From NCBI GenBank assembly GCA_900550505.1, contig URSI01000009.1:1-16023 (forward strand): a stretch of DNA of 16,023 nt, read 5' to 3'. Source of the stretch: an uncultured Eubacteriales bacterium. GTDB taxonomy: Bacteria; Bacillota; Clostridia; Oscillospirales; CAG-382. Shown here piece by piece: positions 14,474 through 16,023 of this stretch. The position numbers were made by a program, and so were the translations under genes. How positions within the stretch are numbered: the stretch's first letter is position 1; each line of letters begins with the position of its first letter. The notes beneath the pieces are model-generated. The model was not told the DNA's origin, ran no database searches, and was given only the letters and a program-made list of their open reading frames with translations.

Positions 14474-16023
14474 TGCTATCCGTGCCGAGGCGGCTACGGT
14501 ACTTGTCGCGGCCGGTGCCGGCGCGGGCAAGACCACCTGCATGACGGAACGGATAATACAGAATATAGAGGACGGCACGGACATAACGGAGATGCTCGTG
14601 GTCACTTTTACGCGCGCCGCGGCGGCTGATATAAGGTCGAAGCTGTATGAAAAACTGACGCAAAGGCTCGGAGAAAATGTGGAGAACCGCAGGCTTTACA
14701 CACAACTCAGCCTGATCCCCGCTGCCGATATCTCAACCGTGCATTCGTTTTGCCTTCGTGTGGTGCGGGATAATTTTCAGCTTCTGGGGATCTCTCCGGC
14801 TGTGAGGGTGCTTGACGAGGCGGAGGATACGGTGATACGCGCGAGATGTATGCGCGATACGCTCAGCTGTGCGGCTGATAATGCGGATGAAGACCTCATG
14901 CTTCTGTATGAAAGCATAGCCGACAGACATTCCGATGCGATCCTTGCGGAGCTGATAGAATCGGTGTATGACAAAGTGTGGGCGTATCCCGATCCGTACG
15001 GGTACCTTGACGAGTGCGTGCGGCGGTATGAGGATGATGCGCTCTATGGCTGCGGGGAGGGTTCGGGGCTTTCGCGCACGCTTTTGAACTGCGGCCGCGA
15101 AATATGCTGTGAGCTTGAAAAAAAGGCTTCGGATGCCGCCGGTTTTGCTTCGTGCTTCGGTGAGGAATATTCGCGCCCGTTCGAGTTTCGCTGTCAGCTT
15201 GCCGGGGAACTGTATGAGGCGTGCCGCTCTTTTGAATGCATTCACGCTGCCGTTTCCGTATTGCCCAAGCTGCCGAATGTGAAAAAAGCGAAGCTCGGCG
15301 CGCAGGACGCCGCGGCGCTGGATACGGCGAAGGACAAATATAATTCGCTGTTGGAGGAGCTTAAAAGCCTTTTCTCACTTGACAGTGAATCGGTGAAGCG
15401 TCAGTCCGGGCTTAATGCAGGATTTATGCGTGCTCTCAGGCGGCTCGTTGTCGATTTCGACGGACGCTGCACGGCGCAGCGGATCGAGTACGGCGCGCTC
15501 AATTACTCGGAGCTTGAGCATTATATGCTGAAACTGCTCCTTAAGGACGGAGAGCCTACGGAGCTTTGCAAAAGCCTGAGACAGCGTTACCGCCGTATAT
15601 TCATCGACGAATATCAGGATATAAACCCGCTTCAGGACGGGATATTCAGGGCACTTTCGGGCGACAACGTAAGGTTCATGGTCGGCGATGCAAAGCAGAG
15701 CATATACCGGTTCCGCAATGCCGATCCGTCGATATTCAGAGGGTATCTCGATACACTGCCGGATTATGACGGCAGTCGGGACTTCTCCGGAGGATGCAGG
15801 ATATTTCTTTCCGAAAATTTCCGCTCCGGGCGCATGATAGTGGATTTTGTCAACGCGGTGTTTTTTGCGATAGGCGGCGCGGATTACACGAAAAACGAAG
15901 CGCTGGTCTATGCCGCCGGAGGCGGTGATGAGCATCAGGTGAAGCTGGTGCTTGCCGACGATGCCGCCAGTGAAGCGGAATGGATCGCAAATGAGATATC
16001 AAGGCTCGCCGGCAGCGCCGTCA
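14448..16023 (+). CDS. addA: ATP-dependent helicase/nuclease subunit A (AddA), 5' part
   Basis: Only the first 525 codons are in the window; the frame is still open at the right edge. This is a UvrD/RecB-type superfamily 1A helicase. It has the Q-motif region (WTKAQSDAIR), Walker A AAGAGAGKTT (21-30), motif Ia VVTFTRAAAADI, STVHSFC, Walker B/motif II FIDEYQD (385-391), motif III VGDAKQSIYRFR (412-423) and motif IV SENFRSG. The rest of the helicase core and the nuclease domain should lie outside. ATG 14448 is preceded by GGAG (14436-14439) at eight bases and lies inside the end of addB, so the subunits are probably made in step. A GTG three codons earlier is possible but overlaps the ribosome site. 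Confidence 0.95.
   Translation, partial: MKWTKAQSDAIRAEAATVLVAAGAGAGKTTCMTERIIQNIEDGTDITEMLVVTFTRAAAADIRSKLYEKLTQRLGENVENRRLYTQLSLIPAADISTVHSFCLRVVRDNFQLLGISPAVRVLDEAEDTVIRARCMRDTLSCAADNADEDLMLLYESIADRHSDAILAELIESVYDKVWAYPDPYGYLDECVRRYEDDALYGCGEGSGLSRTLLNCGREICCELEKKASDAAGFASCFGEEYSRPFEFRCQLAGELYEACRSFECIHAAVSVLPKLPNVKKAKLGAQDAAALDTAKDKYNSLLEELKSLFSLDSESVKRQSGLNAGFMRALRRLVVDFDGRCTAQRIEYGALNYSELEHYMLKLLLKDGEPTELCKSLRQRYRRIFIDEYQDINPLQDGIFRALSGDNVRFMVGDAKQSIYRFRNADPSIFRGYLDTLPDYDGSRDFSGGCRIFLSENFRSGRMIVDFVNAVFFAIGGADYTKNEALVYAAGGGDEHQVKLVLADDAASEAEWIANEISRLAGSAV

Overview
The window is a single-direction stretch of chromosome from what looks like a spore-forming member of the Firmicutes, class Clostridia. 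The evidence is a clear SpoIIR sporulation signal gene, AddB/AddA in place of RecBCD, a ClpE-type unfoldase with an N-terminal zinc finger, and an Lrp/aminotransferase pair of a kind common in Gram-positives. The sequence is moderately GC-rich, which suggests an Oscillospirales-like gut lineage rather than a low-GC Clostridium; that placement is inference. All twelve genes lie on the + strand, most touching or overlapping. I saw no tRNA, rRNA, insertion sequence, CRISPR array or convincing intrinsic terminator.

Region 1 (1-5971) is envelope and protein quality control. It holds the end of a probable CvpA-family membrane protein, pgsA (phosphatidylglycerophosphate synthase), a ClpE-like double-AAA+ unfoldase that overlaps pgsA by ATGA, and a 945-residue polytopic protein with the complete architecture of a P2-type cation ATPase. 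That last protein has lost essentially every catalytic and ion-binding signature: DKTGT, TGES, PEGL, KGAPE, TGD, GDGxND and the M6 aspartate. It is the most remarkable item in the window, an intact, full-length pseudo-P-type ATPase.

Region 2 (6005-10543) is a metabolic run of five tightly packed genes. They are a PHP-family histidinol-phosphatase-like enzyme, an Lrp/AsnC regulator, a class I aminotransferase coupled to it (arranged like alaR-alaT of Bacillus), a DUF362 protein fused to a two-cluster ferredoxin domain, and ispE of the non-mevalonate isoprenoid pathway, which overlaps the DUF362 gene by GTGA.

Region 3 (10544-16023) starts after one of the only two notable gaps (108 bases; the other is 97 bases before pgsA). 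The gap contains a good match to a forespore sigma-F promoter, placed correctly in front of spoIIR. The recombination-repair genes addB and addA follow after 15 bases. addA runs off the right edge and is only half present.
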